The position numbers and the translations under genes were made by a program. A DNA stretch of 64,000 nt from UKL13-2 sp044228625 (GTDB lineage: Bacteria > Pseudomonadota > Gammaproteobacteria > Burkholderiales > Usitatibacteraceae): assembly GCA_044228625.1 (NCBI GenBank), contig JBGAUM010000002.1:30918-94917 (forward strand). The letters run 5' to 3'. A model generated the notes under the pieces. The model had not been told where the DNA came from. It worked only from the letters and a program-made list of their open reading frames with translations, and ran no database searches. Positions 57,054 to 64,000 of the stretch are shown here, one piece after another (the stretch's first letter is position 1; every line of letters starts with the position of its first letter).

Positions 57054-57341
57054 ATGCCCCGTCCAGGACCCCGTCGTGGAAAATTCGACAAGAACAAGAA
57101 AGACCAACGCAACCCGAATCGCGGCCTTTTCCGCCGCAAGAAGTTTTGCCGCTTCACCGCCGAAAAGATTGTTGAAATCGATTACAAGGACATCGGTGTC
57201 CTGAAGGATTTCATCAACGAAAACGGCAAGATCATCCCGGCCCGCATCACCGGCACCAAGGCGAAGTACCAGCGCCAGCTCGGCACCGCGATCAAGCGCG
57301 CGCGCTTCCTGGCCTTGATTCACTTCACCGATCTGCACTAA
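57054..57341 (+). CDS. rpsR: 30S ribosomal protein S18
   Basis: A 95-residue S18. It has FRRKKFCRFTAEKI, the Asp-Tyr-Lys segment IDYKDIGVLKDFI and the RNA-binding end TGTKAKYQRQLGTAIKRARFLALI. The N-terminus carries an extra basic stretch (RPGPRRGKFDKNKKDQRNPNRG) compared with E. coli, as in some betaproteobacteria. Confidence 0.97.
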   Translation: MPRPGPRRGKFDKNKKDQRNPNRGLFRRKKFCRFTAEKIVEIDYKDIGVLKDFINENGKIIPARITGTKAKYQRQLGTAIKRARFLALIHFTDLH

Positions 57342-57367
57342 GCGGCTGACCAGGAAAGGAAACACAC

Positions 57368-57937
57368 ATGCAAGTCATTCTCATGGAAAAAGTGCTCAAC
57401 CTTGGTGCGTTGGGCGATATCGTCAAGGTCAAGGAAGGCTACGCCCGTAACTTCCTGATCCCGCAAGGCAAGGCCAAGCGTGCCACCGAAGCGGCCAAGG
57501 CTGAATTCGAAGCCCGCCGTGCGGAGCTCGAGAAGAAGGCTGCCGAAACACTGGCTGCCGCCAAGGCGCGTGCCGAGAAGTTGGAAGGCTACCTCGTGCA
57601 AGTCACGCAAAAGGCCGGTGTGGATGGCCGTTTGTTCGGCTCCGTCACCAACTCGGACATCGCCGAGGCGCTGACCAAGCAGGGCTTTGAAGTCAAGAAG
57701 GGCGAAGTGCTGATGCCGAATGGTCCGCTGAAGACCATTGGCGATTTCGCCGTTACCTTGCACCTGCATACCGACGTCAACGCCAACATCACGGTCTCCG
57801 TGCTGGGCGAAGCGGCTCAAGACAGTCGCAAGATCAAAACCGCCGGGTGGCAGCACCCGGCGGTTTTTTCGCCGGTGGGAGGTCGCCGAGGTCGTCCACC
57901 GGTTTTCCAGCCCTTATCCACAGTATGCACACAATGA
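57368..57937 (+). CDS. rplI: 50S ribosomal protein L9 with a 39-residue read-through extension
   Basis: L9 binds 23S rRNA near the L1 stalk. Residues 1-150 are a normal L9: MQVILMEKVLNLGALGDIVKVKEGYARNFLIP, the long central helix and the C-domain ending SVLGEAA. Where L9 should end, codon 151 (57818-57820) is CAA instead of a likely TAA, and the frame runs on for 39 unconserved residues straight through the operon terminator to a TGA at 57935-57937. Either a stop-loss mutation or a one-base sequence error explains this. GGAAA precedes ATG 57368. Confidence 0.93.
   Translation: MQVILMEKVLNLGALGDIVKVKEGYARNFLIPQGKAKRATEAAKAEFEARRAELEKKAAETLAAAKARAEKLEGYLVQVTQKAGVDGRLFGSVTNSDIAEALTKQGFEVKKGEVLMPNGPLKTIGDFAVTLHLHTDVNANITVSVLGEAAQDSRKIKTAGWQHPAVFSPVGGRRGRPPVFQPLSTVCTQ
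57836..57869 (+). terminator. Rho-independent terminator of the rpsF-rplI operon
   Basis: CCGCCGGGTG (57840-57849) and CACCCGGCGG (57854-57863) with a four-base loop, followed by T6. With the present sequence it lies inside the extended rplI frame, so translating ribosomes could weaken it. Confidence 0.9.
57914..57922 (+). promoter_or_regulatory. Single perfect DnaA box upstream of dnaB
   Basis: TTATCCACA at 57914-57922 matches the strong DnaA-binding consensus. It lies 124 bases before the chosen dnaB start. One box can occur by chance, but the position before the replicative helicase gene is suggestive. Confidence 0.45.
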
Positions 57938-58045
57938 AAACACCGCGTTTTCCGTTGTGCGGCATACTGCACGGTGACAGAATCGACCGCTTCACCGCGA
58001 GCCTCGCGCTGCGTTTCCGCATTGCGATTCGCGCCAAGGACATCA

Positions 58046-59473
58046 ATGGCCGCAAATTCAGCCAACACGCCTTCCGCCGCCGTGAAATCGCTCTATGGGG
58101 GCGACGCCGGCAACACCTCCATCGCCTCCCTCAAGCTTCCTCAGCATTCGATCGAAGCCGAGCAGTCTGTCCTGGGCGGCTTGCTGCTCAACAATGAGGC
58201 CTGGGACCGCATCGGCGACATCGTCGCTGGCGATGATTTTTACCGCGACGACCACCGCAAGATCTATCACGCCATTTCGCGCCTGATTGAATCTAACAAA
58301 CCCGCGGATGCATTGACCGTCGCGGAGAGCCTGCAGCTCTCCGGTGAATTGCAGGCCATCGGTGGCATGGCGTATCTGCAGTCGCTGGTCGACGGGACGC
58401 CCTCGGCGGCCAACATCCGGTTGTATGCGGAGATCGTCAAGGAGCGCGCCATCATGCGACAGCTGGCGCGTGTGGGCGAGCAGATCGCCGACATCGCCTA
58501 CGCGCCTGCGGGCCGCGAAGCACGCCAGTTGCTCGACGAAGCCGAAAAGATGGTGTTCGACATTGCCGAAATGGGCCGCAAAGGCGGACAGAGTTTCCAG
58601 TCGATGTCGTCGTTGCTGGCCGAGGTGATGGAACGCCTCGATGAGCTCGCCAAAAATCCGTCCGCGGTCACTGGCATTTCCACCGGTTTCAAGGACCTCG
58701 ACGAAATGACCTCGGGCATGCACCCGGGAGATCTCATCATCGTTGCCGGCCGCCCGTCGATGGGCAAGACCGCTTTCAGCCTCAACATTGCCGAGCACGT
58801 GGCGCTGGTCACCTTGCAGCCCGTGTTCGTGTTCTCGATGGAAATGGGCGGGTCGCAGCTCGCGGCGCGCTTGATGTCTTCAGTCGCGCGTGTGGATCAG
58901 CAAAAGGTGCGTACCGGCCGCCTGGAAAACCGCGACTGGGACCAGCTCAACCAGGCGCTGGTGAAGTTGAACGAAGCGCCCATCCAGATCGACGAAACAC
59001 CGGGCTTGAATCCGCTCGAGTTGCGCGCCCGCGCGCGGCGCATGCACCGCCAGTACGGCGGCGCCGGCTTGATCGTCGTGGACTACCTGCAACTGATGAG
59101 CTCGGCGTCGCAGGGTGAAAACCGCGCCACGGAACTTTCGGAAATCTCGCGCTCGCTGAAGTCGCTGGCCAAGGAACTCAAGGTACCGGTGATTGCGCTC
59201 TCGCAGTTGAACCGCTCGGTCGAGCAGCGCGACGTGAAGAAGCCGGTGATGTCGGACCTTCGCGAATCCGGCGCCATCGAGCAGGACGCCGACTTGATCC
59301 TCTTCCTCTATCGCGACGAGGTGTACGCCAAATCCGAGGAAGAAAAAGAGCAGTTGCGCGGCAAGGCCGAGGTCATCGTGGCCAAGCAGCGTAACGGCCC
59401 GATCGGCACCGTGCCCCTGACGTTCCGTGGGCAGTACACCCGGTTTGAAAACGCGGCGCTCGGGTCGTATTGA
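58046..59473 (+). CDS. dnaB: Replicative DNA helicase DnaB
   Basis: The hexameric fork helicase, 475 residues. The N-terminal domain starts PQHSIEAEQSVLGGLLLNNEAWD. The RecA-like core has Walker A GRPSMGKTAF, VFSMEMGGSQLAARLMSS, Walker B LIVVDYLQLMS, the ALSQLNRSVEQRDVKKPVMSDL sensor region and the end VAKQRNGPIGTVPLTF. ATG 58046 is preferred over an upstream start at 57974 because AAGGA stands six bases before it and it matches the family N-terminus. Confidence 0.97.
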   Translation: MAANSANTPSAAVKSLYGGDAGNTSIASLKLPQHSIEAEQSVLGGLLLNNEAWDRIGDIVAGDDFYRDDHRKIYHAISRLIESNKPADALTVAESLQLSGELQAIGGMAYLQSLVDGTPSAANIRLYAEIVKERAIMRQLARVGEQIADIAYAPAGREARQLLDEAEKMVFDIAEMGRKGGQSFQSMSSLLAEVMERLDELAKNPSAVTGISTGFKDLDEMTSGMHPGDLIIVAGRPSMGKTAFSLNIAEHVALVTLQPVFVFSMEMGGSQLAARLMSSVARVDQQKVRTGRLENRDWDQLNQALVKLNEAPIQIDETPGLNPLELRARARRMHRQYGGAGLIVVDYLQLMSSASQGENRATELSEISRSLKSLAKELKVPVIALSQLNRSVEQRDVKKPVMSDLRESGAIEQDADLILFLYRDEVYAKSEEEKEQLRGKAEVIVAKQRNGPIGTVPLTFRGQYTRFENAALGSY

Positions 59474-59509
59474 GTGTTTGCGGCCCCGGCGTCTCATTAG
59501 AATCGCCCC

Positions 59510-60613
59510 ATGAGCCGCCCGATCCACGTCACGCTGTCCAAGTCTGCGCTGCAGCACAACTACGCGCTGCTGAAGGCCAAGGCACCGAAGTCGCGCGTGT
59601 TTGCCGTGGTGAAGGCCAACGCCTACGGGCATGGCATCGATTTCGTCGCCAAGGCCCTCAAGCAGGCGGATGGCTTTGCTACTCTTGAGCTGGAAAGTGC
59701 CATCCGGTTGCGCGACCTCGGCATCACGCAGCCCATCCTGATGCTGGAAGGGTTCTTCGAGGACAGCGAGCTGGCCATCTTCGACCGCCACCAGTTCACC
59801 ACGGCCATCCACAGCACGCACCAGGTCAGCGCCATCATGCAAGCCAAGCTTGCGCGGCCGATGGATGCCTTCATCAAGTTCAACACCGGCATGAACCGGC
59901 TGGGGTTCACCGATGGCGGCGGGCGCCACGCACTGGGCATGGCGGCCGGCGGCAAAAATTTTGGCGCGATTACATTGATGACGCACTTCGCCAACGCCGA
60001 TTTGAAGGACGGTGTGGCGGAGCCCATGAGGCGTTTTGCACATTGGGAAAAAGTGGCGCGCGAAACCATGAAGGGCAAACCCTTCGAGACCAGCGTGGCC
60101 AATTCCGCCGCGCTGCTGCGCCACCCGCATACGCATCGCGACTGGGTGCGGCCGGGCATTGCGCTGTACGGTTCCAGCCCGGCAGCGGACCTCGATGCCG
60201 GAATGCTCGGCCTGCAGCCGGTGATGAGCCTGGAGAGCGAACTCATCGCCGTGCAGGCCATCGAGAAGGGCGAGAGCGTCGGCTACGGCGGCATTTTTAC
60301 CGCCACCAAAACCATGAAGATCGGCATCGTCGCCTGCGGCTATGCGGATGGCTATCCGCGCCACGCCGCAGGAGACAACGAGCAGGGCACGCCGGTGTTG
60401 GTGGGCGGCAAGCTCACCAGAACCGTGGGCCGCGTGTCGATGGACATGATCATGGTGGACATCACCGATATTCCCGCCGCCAAGGAAGGCACGCCCGTGC
60501 GGCTCTGGGGCGAGCACATTCCCATTGACGACGTGGCCAAGGCCAGCGGCACGGTGGGCTATGAACTCATGTGCGCGGTGGCCAATCGCGTGAAGCGGGT
60601 GGAAATCGCCTGA
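59510..60613 (+). CDS. alr: Alanine racemase
   Basis: This PLP enzyme makes D-alanine for peptidoglycan. It has 367 residues. The PLP-binding Lys is in FAVVKANAYGHG, the catalytic Tyr in SVGYGGIFTA, and the conserved Arg/Asn region in FNTGMNRLGF and VGRVSMDMIMVDITD. It follows dnaB by 36 bases, as often in this class, and its stop overlaps the start of the next gene (TGATG). Confidence 0.95.
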   Translation: MSRPIHVTLSKSALQHNYALLKAKAPKSRVFAVVKANAYGHGIDFVAKALKQADGFATLELESAIRLRDLGITQPILMLEGFFEDSELAIFDRHQFTTAIHSTHQVSAIMQAKLARPMDAFIKFNTGMNRLGFTDGGGRHALGMAAGGKNFGAITLMTHFANADLKDGVAEPMRRFAHWEKVARETMKGKPFETSVANSAALLRHPHTHRDWVRPGIALYGSSPAADLDAGMLGLQPVMSLESELIAVQAIEKGESVGYGGIFTATKTMKIGIVACGYADGYPRHAAGDNEQGTPVLVGGKLTRTVGRVSMDMIMVDITDIPAAKEGTPVRLWGEHIPIDDVAKASGTVGYELMCAVANRVKRVEIA

Positions 60614-61464
60614 TGGCGCGCGGAAAGAAAAAAGCCGCAGACGCCAACGTTTCGCCGCGCGAGCACATCAAGCGCTACCTGGTACAGCGCTTTTACACGC
60701 GCTTTCACATGTCGCTCATCCTCATGAGCGCCGGCTTTGCGGCCATGCTGGTCAACTGGGGGCTGCTGCATGCCGGGGTGGGCAAGATGTCGGTGCGATA
60801 CCCGCTGGCGGTCGTCGCCTCGTATCTCACATTTCTGGCCGGCGTTTGGTTGTGGATCCGGTATGTGCATTGGCGGCGCGACAGCGCCAAGCCCGCGCAG
60901 GTGAATCAATCCCGGCGCTCCTCTCTCGACGGTGCGGACGCGATTGACCTTGTGCCATCGCCTTCGGGTGGCGGCGGCGGGTCCGGCATCGCGGACAGCG
61001 TGGGCGGTGGAGGAGGGTCTTTCGATGGGGGCGGCGCAGCCGGCAGTTGGGACGATGTGGTGCCTGTGCAATCCATGATGTCCAATCCGGACGGCGGTGT
61101 CGTGTCGACGCCCTCCGGTGGCAGCGGGTTCTCGTTCGATTTTGGCCTCGATGGCGATGGGCTCGTCGTGCTCCTGCTGGCGTTGCTGCTGGCGGCCGCC
61201 GTATTGTTGGTGTCGGGCTACATCGTCTGGTTTGCGCCGGACATCCTCACCGAGGCGCTATTCGGTGCGGCGCTGGCGGGCGGCGTGGCCAAAGCCGCCA
61301 AGCGCGAAGATGCGGAAGGCTGGGTGATGGGCGTGGTGAAGAAAACCTGGTGGCCATTTGCCATCGTGCTGGCCGTTGCTCTGGCGTTCGCGATCTTCGC
61401 GCAGACGCATTACCCACAGGCCCGGACGATGGGGGAAACCTTTGCGGCGGCATTGGCCAAATAG
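60613..61464 (+). CDS. Membrane protein of unknown function with Gly-rich central loop
   Basis: A 283-residue protein, unrecognised. Two helices (MSLILMSAGFAAMLVNWGLL, LAVVASYLTFLAGVWLWIRYV) come first, then a loop very rich in Gly, Ser and Asp (GGGGGSGIADSVGGGGGSFDGGG) and two to three further helices (GLVVLLLALLLAAAVLLVSGYIVWF; WWPFAIVLAVALAFAIFA). The low-complexity loop resembles the glycine-rich tails of TPM-type membrane proteins. Its translation is coupled to alr through a one-base overlap. Role unknown. Confidence 0.7.
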   Translation: MARGKKKAADANVSPREHIKRYLVQRFYTRFHMSLILMSAGFAAMLVNWGLLHAGVGKMSVRYPLAVVASYLTFLAGVWLWIRYVHWRRDSAKPAQVNQSRRSSLDGADAIDLVPSPSGGGGGSGIADSVGGGGGSFDGGGAAGSWDDVVPVQSMMSNPDGGVVSTPSGGSGFSFDFGLDGDGLVVLLLALLLAAAVLLVSGYIVWFAPDILTEALFGAALAGGVAKAAKREDAEGWVMGVVKKTWWPFAIVLAVALAFAIFAQTHYPQARTMGETFAAALAK

Positions 61465-61558
61465 GCGCGAAATCATGTGTTCCTGATAAACTGTACGAAA
61501 ATACAGCTTTACTCCAGAACGCAAGACCTAACGCCTCCAGACTCAAAGGAAGCTAGCC

Positions 61559-61900
61559 ATGTCCAAATACCTGATTTCCTTTCCCAGCAAGGCGATGGTT
61601 GTCCCCGACGCGGAGATGGAGGCGGTGGGCAACGCCGCGCGCGCCGTGATCCGCGAAGCCAAGGCTGCCGGTGTGTACGTCTTTGGCGGAGGCATCGATG
61701 AAAGCGTGCCGCCGATGCTTGTCTCGGGGGACGGCTCCTACGCACCGGGAGGCTACCCGTGGGGACCGAAGCTGGACGGCGGTTTCTGCGTGCTCGAAAT
61801 CCCCTCGCGCGAAGACGCCATTGCGTGGGCCGCGCGCATCGCGAAGGCCTGCCGCTGCCAACAGGAGTTGCGCGTTTTCATGTTCGATCCAGAGTCTTGA
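61559..61900 (+). CDS. YCII-related domain protein
   Basis: A 113-residue protein with a dimeric ferredoxin-like fold of the YCII/DGPF type. It has KYLISFPSKAMVVPDAEMEAV, then EAKAAGVYVFGGGI, GPKLDGGFCVLEIPSREDAIAWAARI and a Cys pair in ACRCQQELRVF. Such proteins are small and often accompany sigma factors; none is here. The catalytic role is unclear. AAGGAAG precedes ATG 61559. It lies 16 bases before radA. Confidence 0.75.
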   Translation: MSKYLISFPSKAMVVPDAEMEAVGNAARAVIREAKAAGVYVFGGGIDESVPPMLVSGDGSYAPGGYPWGPKLDGGFCVLEIPSREDAIAWAARIAKACRCQQELRVFMFDPES

Positions 61901-61916
61901 GGCGCGCACAGAAGTC

Positions 61917-63287
61917 ATGGCCAAACCCAAGACCCAATACACCTGCACTGAGTGCGGCACCATCTCTCCCAAGTGGGCGGGCCAGTGCCCCGGGTGCAGC
62001 GCCTGGAACACGCTGGTGGAAACCGTGGCGGAGGCGCCGACGCAGAATCGCTATGCCACATTAGCCGGCGTGAATGCCGAGCGCGGCAAGGTGCAGTCGC
62101 TGGCCAAGGTGCGTGCGGAAGACGTTCCGCGCAAACCCACCGGCATCGGCGAGTTTGATCGCGTGCTCGGTGGTGGGTTGGTGGAGGGCGCCGTGGTGCT
62201 GATTGGTGGCGACCCCGGCATCGGCAAATCCACGCTGTTGCTGCAAACACTTTCCGCCATTTCCGGGGGCGCGTCGGTGCTCTATGTGAGTGGAGAGGAA
62301 TCCCCGCAGCAGATCGCCTTGCGCGCCAAGCGCTTGACGCTCGATACGCACGACGTGAAGCTGCTCGCCGAAATCGAACTCGAAAAAATCGTGGCCACGC
62401 TCGCGGAGGAAAAACCGCAGGTGGCCGTGATCGATTCCATCCAGACGGTGTATTCCGCGGCGCTCACCTCCGCGCCGGGCTCGGTGGCCCAGGTGCGAGA
62501 GTGCGCCGCGCACCTGACGCGCTTTGCCAAATCCTCCGGCACTACGCTGGTGCTGGTGGGGCATGTGACCAAGGAAGGCGCGCTGGCCGGCCCGCGGGTG
62601 CTGGAGCACATGGTGGATACGGTGCTTTATTTCGAAGGCGATACGCATTCGAGCTTCCGCCTGATCCGCGCGATCAAGAACCGCTTTGGCGCGGTGAATG
62701 AAATCGGCGTCTTCGCGATGACCGAGAAGGGCCTCAAGGAAGTCACCAACCCTTCGGCGATTTTTCTGTCACAGCACGACCACAACGTGCCCGGCAGTTG
62801 CGTGATGGTGACGCAGGAAGGCACGCGGCCGCTGCTGGTGGAAATTCAGGCGCTGGTGGACGACAGCCACGGCATGCAACCCAAGCGCCTCTCGGTGGGC
62901 CTGGAGCAGAACCGCCTGGCGATGCTCTTGGCCATCCTGCATCGCCACGCCGGGCTGGCGGTGTTCGATCAGGACGTATTCATCAACGCCGTCGGCGGCG
63001 TGCGCATCGACGAGCCCGGCGCGGACCTGGCCGTCCTGCTCTCCATCGTCTCCAGCTTCAAGAACAAGCCCCTGCCCGCCAAGCACGTCGTGTTCGGCGA
63101 AGTCGGCCTCGCCGGCGAGGTGCGGCCGGTGCAGCGCGGTCAGGAACGCCTAAAGGAAGCCGCCAAGCTCGGCTTCACCCACGCCATCGTGCCGAAGGCG
63201 AACAAGCCGAAGCAGAAGATTGAGGGGTTGACGGTGTTCGCGGTCGATCGAGTGGGCGAGGCGGTGGAGTACTGCCGTGGTGCATGA
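61917..63287 (+). CDS. radA: DNA repair protein RadA
   Basis: A 456-residue RecA-like branch-migration helicase. The zinc finger is CTECGTISPKWAGQCPGC, Walker A is GGDPGIGKSTLL, and Walker B lies in QVAVIDSIQTV. The RadA-specific KNRFG motif (IKNRFGAVNEIGVF) and the Lon-like C-terminal domain (VFINAVGGVRIDEPGADLAV, VFGEVGLAGEVRPV) are all present. ATG 61917 is chosen by the family N-terminus; the frame is open further upstream over the YCII gene. Confidence 0.96.
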   Translation: MAKPKTQYTCTECGTISPKWAGQCPGCSAWNTLVETVAEAPTQNRYATLAGVNAERGKVQSLAKVRAEDVPRKPTGIGEFDRVLGGGLVEGAVVLIGGDPGIGKSTLLLQTLSAISGGASVLYVSGEESPQQIALRAKRLTLDTHDVKLLAEIELEKIVATLAEEKPQVAVIDSIQTVYSAALTSAPGSVAQVRECAAHLTRFAKSSGTTLVLVGHVTKEGALAGPRVLEHMVDTVLYFEGDTHSSFRLIRAIKNRFGAVNEIGVFAMTEKGLKEVTNPSAIFLSQHDHNVPGSCVMVTQEGTRPLLVEIQALVDDSHGMQPKRLSVGLEQNRLAMLLAILHRHAGLAVFDQDVFINAVGGVRIDEPGADLAVLLSIVSSFKNKPLPAKHVVFGEVGLAGEVRPVQRGQERLKEAAKLGFTHAIVPKANKPKQKIEGLTVFAVDRVGEAVEYCRGA

Positions 63288-63311
63288 GCATGCGCAAAGG
63301 AAAGGGCGTAT

Positions 63312-63338
63312 TTGCGTTATACGCCATTGGCGTATACA
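63312..63338 (+). promoter_or_regulatory. Promoter with palindromic operator of the toxin-antitoxin operon
   Basis: TATACGCC (63318-63325) and GGCGTATA (63329-63336) form a perfect inverted repeat with a three-base centre. It overlaps a candidate promoter, TTGCGT at 63312 and TATACA at 63333. The antitoxin downstream is a likely binder, giving self-repression. Confidence 0.75.
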
Positions 63339-63344
63339 CTGAAT

Positions 63345-63656
63345 ATGGAATTCATCGAAACGCCGGTGTTTACCCGTCAAGTGCTGAGCTTGATGAATGA
63401 CGACGAGTACCGGGAATTGCAAAACTTGATTCTGGACAACCCGGAAGCCGGGGACCTCATCAAGGGTGGCGGCGGAATTCGCAAGATCCGGTTCGGGATT
63501 CAAGGCCGGGGCAAGAGCGACGGAGTACGGACGATCTACTTCTGGAAGAAAGCCGCAGACCAGATTTTCATGCTCTTGATGTATCCAAAATCGAGGAAAG
63601 ACACGCTGACGGATGCGGAGACGGAAATCCTGCGTGGCTATGTGAAGGAGCTATGA
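63345..63656 (+). CDS. higB: RelE/HigB-family toxin
   Basis: A 103-residue toxin of the RelE/ParE superfamily (HigB-2-like), a ribosome-dependent mRNase in characterised relatives. It has FIETPVFTRQVLSLMNDDEY, GDLIKGGGGIRKIRFG, GKSDGVRTIYFW and MLLMYPKSRKDTLTDAE. I chose ATG 63345 because the upstream frame runs through the operator. The toxin comes first, as in HigBA-type operons, and the antitoxin follows one base after its stop. Confidence 0.88.
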   Translation: MEFIETPVFTRQVLSLMNDDEYRELQNLILDNPEAGDLIKGGGGIRKIRFGIQGRGKSDGVRTIYFWKKAADQIFMLLMYPKSRKDTLTDAETEILRGYVKEL

Positions 63657-63657
63657 A

Positions 63658-63948
63658 ATGGAGAAGCAACTCTTTGACGAGCTGGTGCAAAGCCTGAAAC
63701 AAGCCAAGGCGATTTCCACGGGCAAGGCGAAGGCCTCGCGGCGATTCAAGGTTGAATCCACGGATGTCAAGGCGATCCGCGAAGGGGTTGGCCTTACTCA
63801 GGGCGAGTTTGCCAAGCTCATGCGGGTGAGCATCAAGACGCTTCAGAACTGGGAACAGAATCGCCGGCAACCGACCGGGCCTGCGGCCGCGCTGCTGAAA
63901 ATCGTGTCTACGTCGCCACAGCTGGCTTTGCAGTCGTTGCATGCATGA
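63658..63948 (+). CDS. higA: HigA-type antitoxin, XRE/Cro helix-turn-helix
   Basis: A 96-residue antitoxin. The N-terminal about 35 residues are Lys-rich and likely wrap the toxin. The HTH is KAIREGVGLTQGEFAKLMRV with SIKTLQNWEQNRRQPTGPA after it, the XRE pattern of HigA. It starts one base after the toxin stop. It probably binds the palindrome at 63318-63336. Confidence 0.88.
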   Translation: MEKQLFDELVQSLKQAKAISTGKAKASRRFKVESTDVKAIREGVGLTQGEFAKLMRVSIKTLQNWEQNRRQPTGPAAALLKIVSTSPQLALQSLHA

Positions 63949-64000
63949 TTTGCAGAAACGCGCTCATTTGCATTTCGGAATCGGCGGCAAGGATTGAAGC

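Noticed and set aside
1..64000. tRNA genes, rRNA genes, CRISPR arrays or a replication origin
   Set aside because: I saw no T-loop-like GGTTCRANYCC in a cloverleaf context, no regularly spaced repeats, and only one DnaA box with no AT-rich unwinding region.

Overview
The window looks like chromosomal DNA of a high-GC betaproteobacterium. The block rpsF-priB-rpsR-rplI-dnaB-alr-radA, the glnE / yhdP / nitrilase neighbourhood, a Bug-type tricarboxylate-binding protein, an AlgZ/AlgR-like LytTR pair and a PpiD chaperone are all typical of that class. I cannot fix the family or genus. I saw no tRNA, rRNA or CRISPR array.

Layout. 1-11 kb: end of recN, glnE (minus), a damaged yhdP, a nitrilase-family amidase, a small secreted protein and ppiD. 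11-13 kb: a short-chain dehydrogenase and fabI on the minus strand. 13-24 kb: an oligopeptide-type ABC importer made of four different solute-binding proteins, two permeases and one double ATPase. 24-27.5 kb: a small accessory patch with a decayed Rhs/YD-repeat end, a cysteine-rich tip, a small membrane protein that could be its immunity partner, and a complete IS3-family element with a 3-bp target duplication. 27.5-36.5 kb: metabolic and envelope genes (Bug protein, serine-glyoxylate-type aminotransferase, FAD/Fe-S 2-hydroxyacid dehydrogenase, lipid A phosphoethanolamine transferase).

36.5-46.3 kb is a nucleotide-signalling cluster and the most interesting part. A SLOG-like + four-helix membrane protein is divergent from a TPR-SLOG-class III cyclase whose substrate-specifying residues are non-canonical. 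Beside them lie a conventional sensor adenylate cyclase, a beta-propeller diguanylate cyclase and a stand-alone cyclic-nucleotide-binding domain. The first two share the same SLOG signature and resemble, in logic, cyclic-nucleotide-triggered membrane-effector defence such as Pycsar, although I can assign them to no known type.

46.4-56.1 kb: threonine catabolism (kbl-tdh), small envelope proteins including a J-like coiled-coil protein and a TonB-like protein, a LytTR two-component system and an M16 metalloprotease. 56-64 kb: the ribosomal/replication operon, alanine racemase, a YCII protein, radA and a HigBA-type toxin-antitoxin pair with a visible palindromic operator.

Several otherwise conserved genes carry lesions: yhdP (no usual start codon and an internal deletion), the M16 protease (one extra base), rplI (stop codon replaced by CAA so that the frame runs through its terminator) and the Rhs fragment (in-frame stop). 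These are either real decay or errors in a draft or metagenome assembly; raw reads would decide. A short dispersed repeat with core CTGGCGCGGC occurs in at least five intergenic sites.
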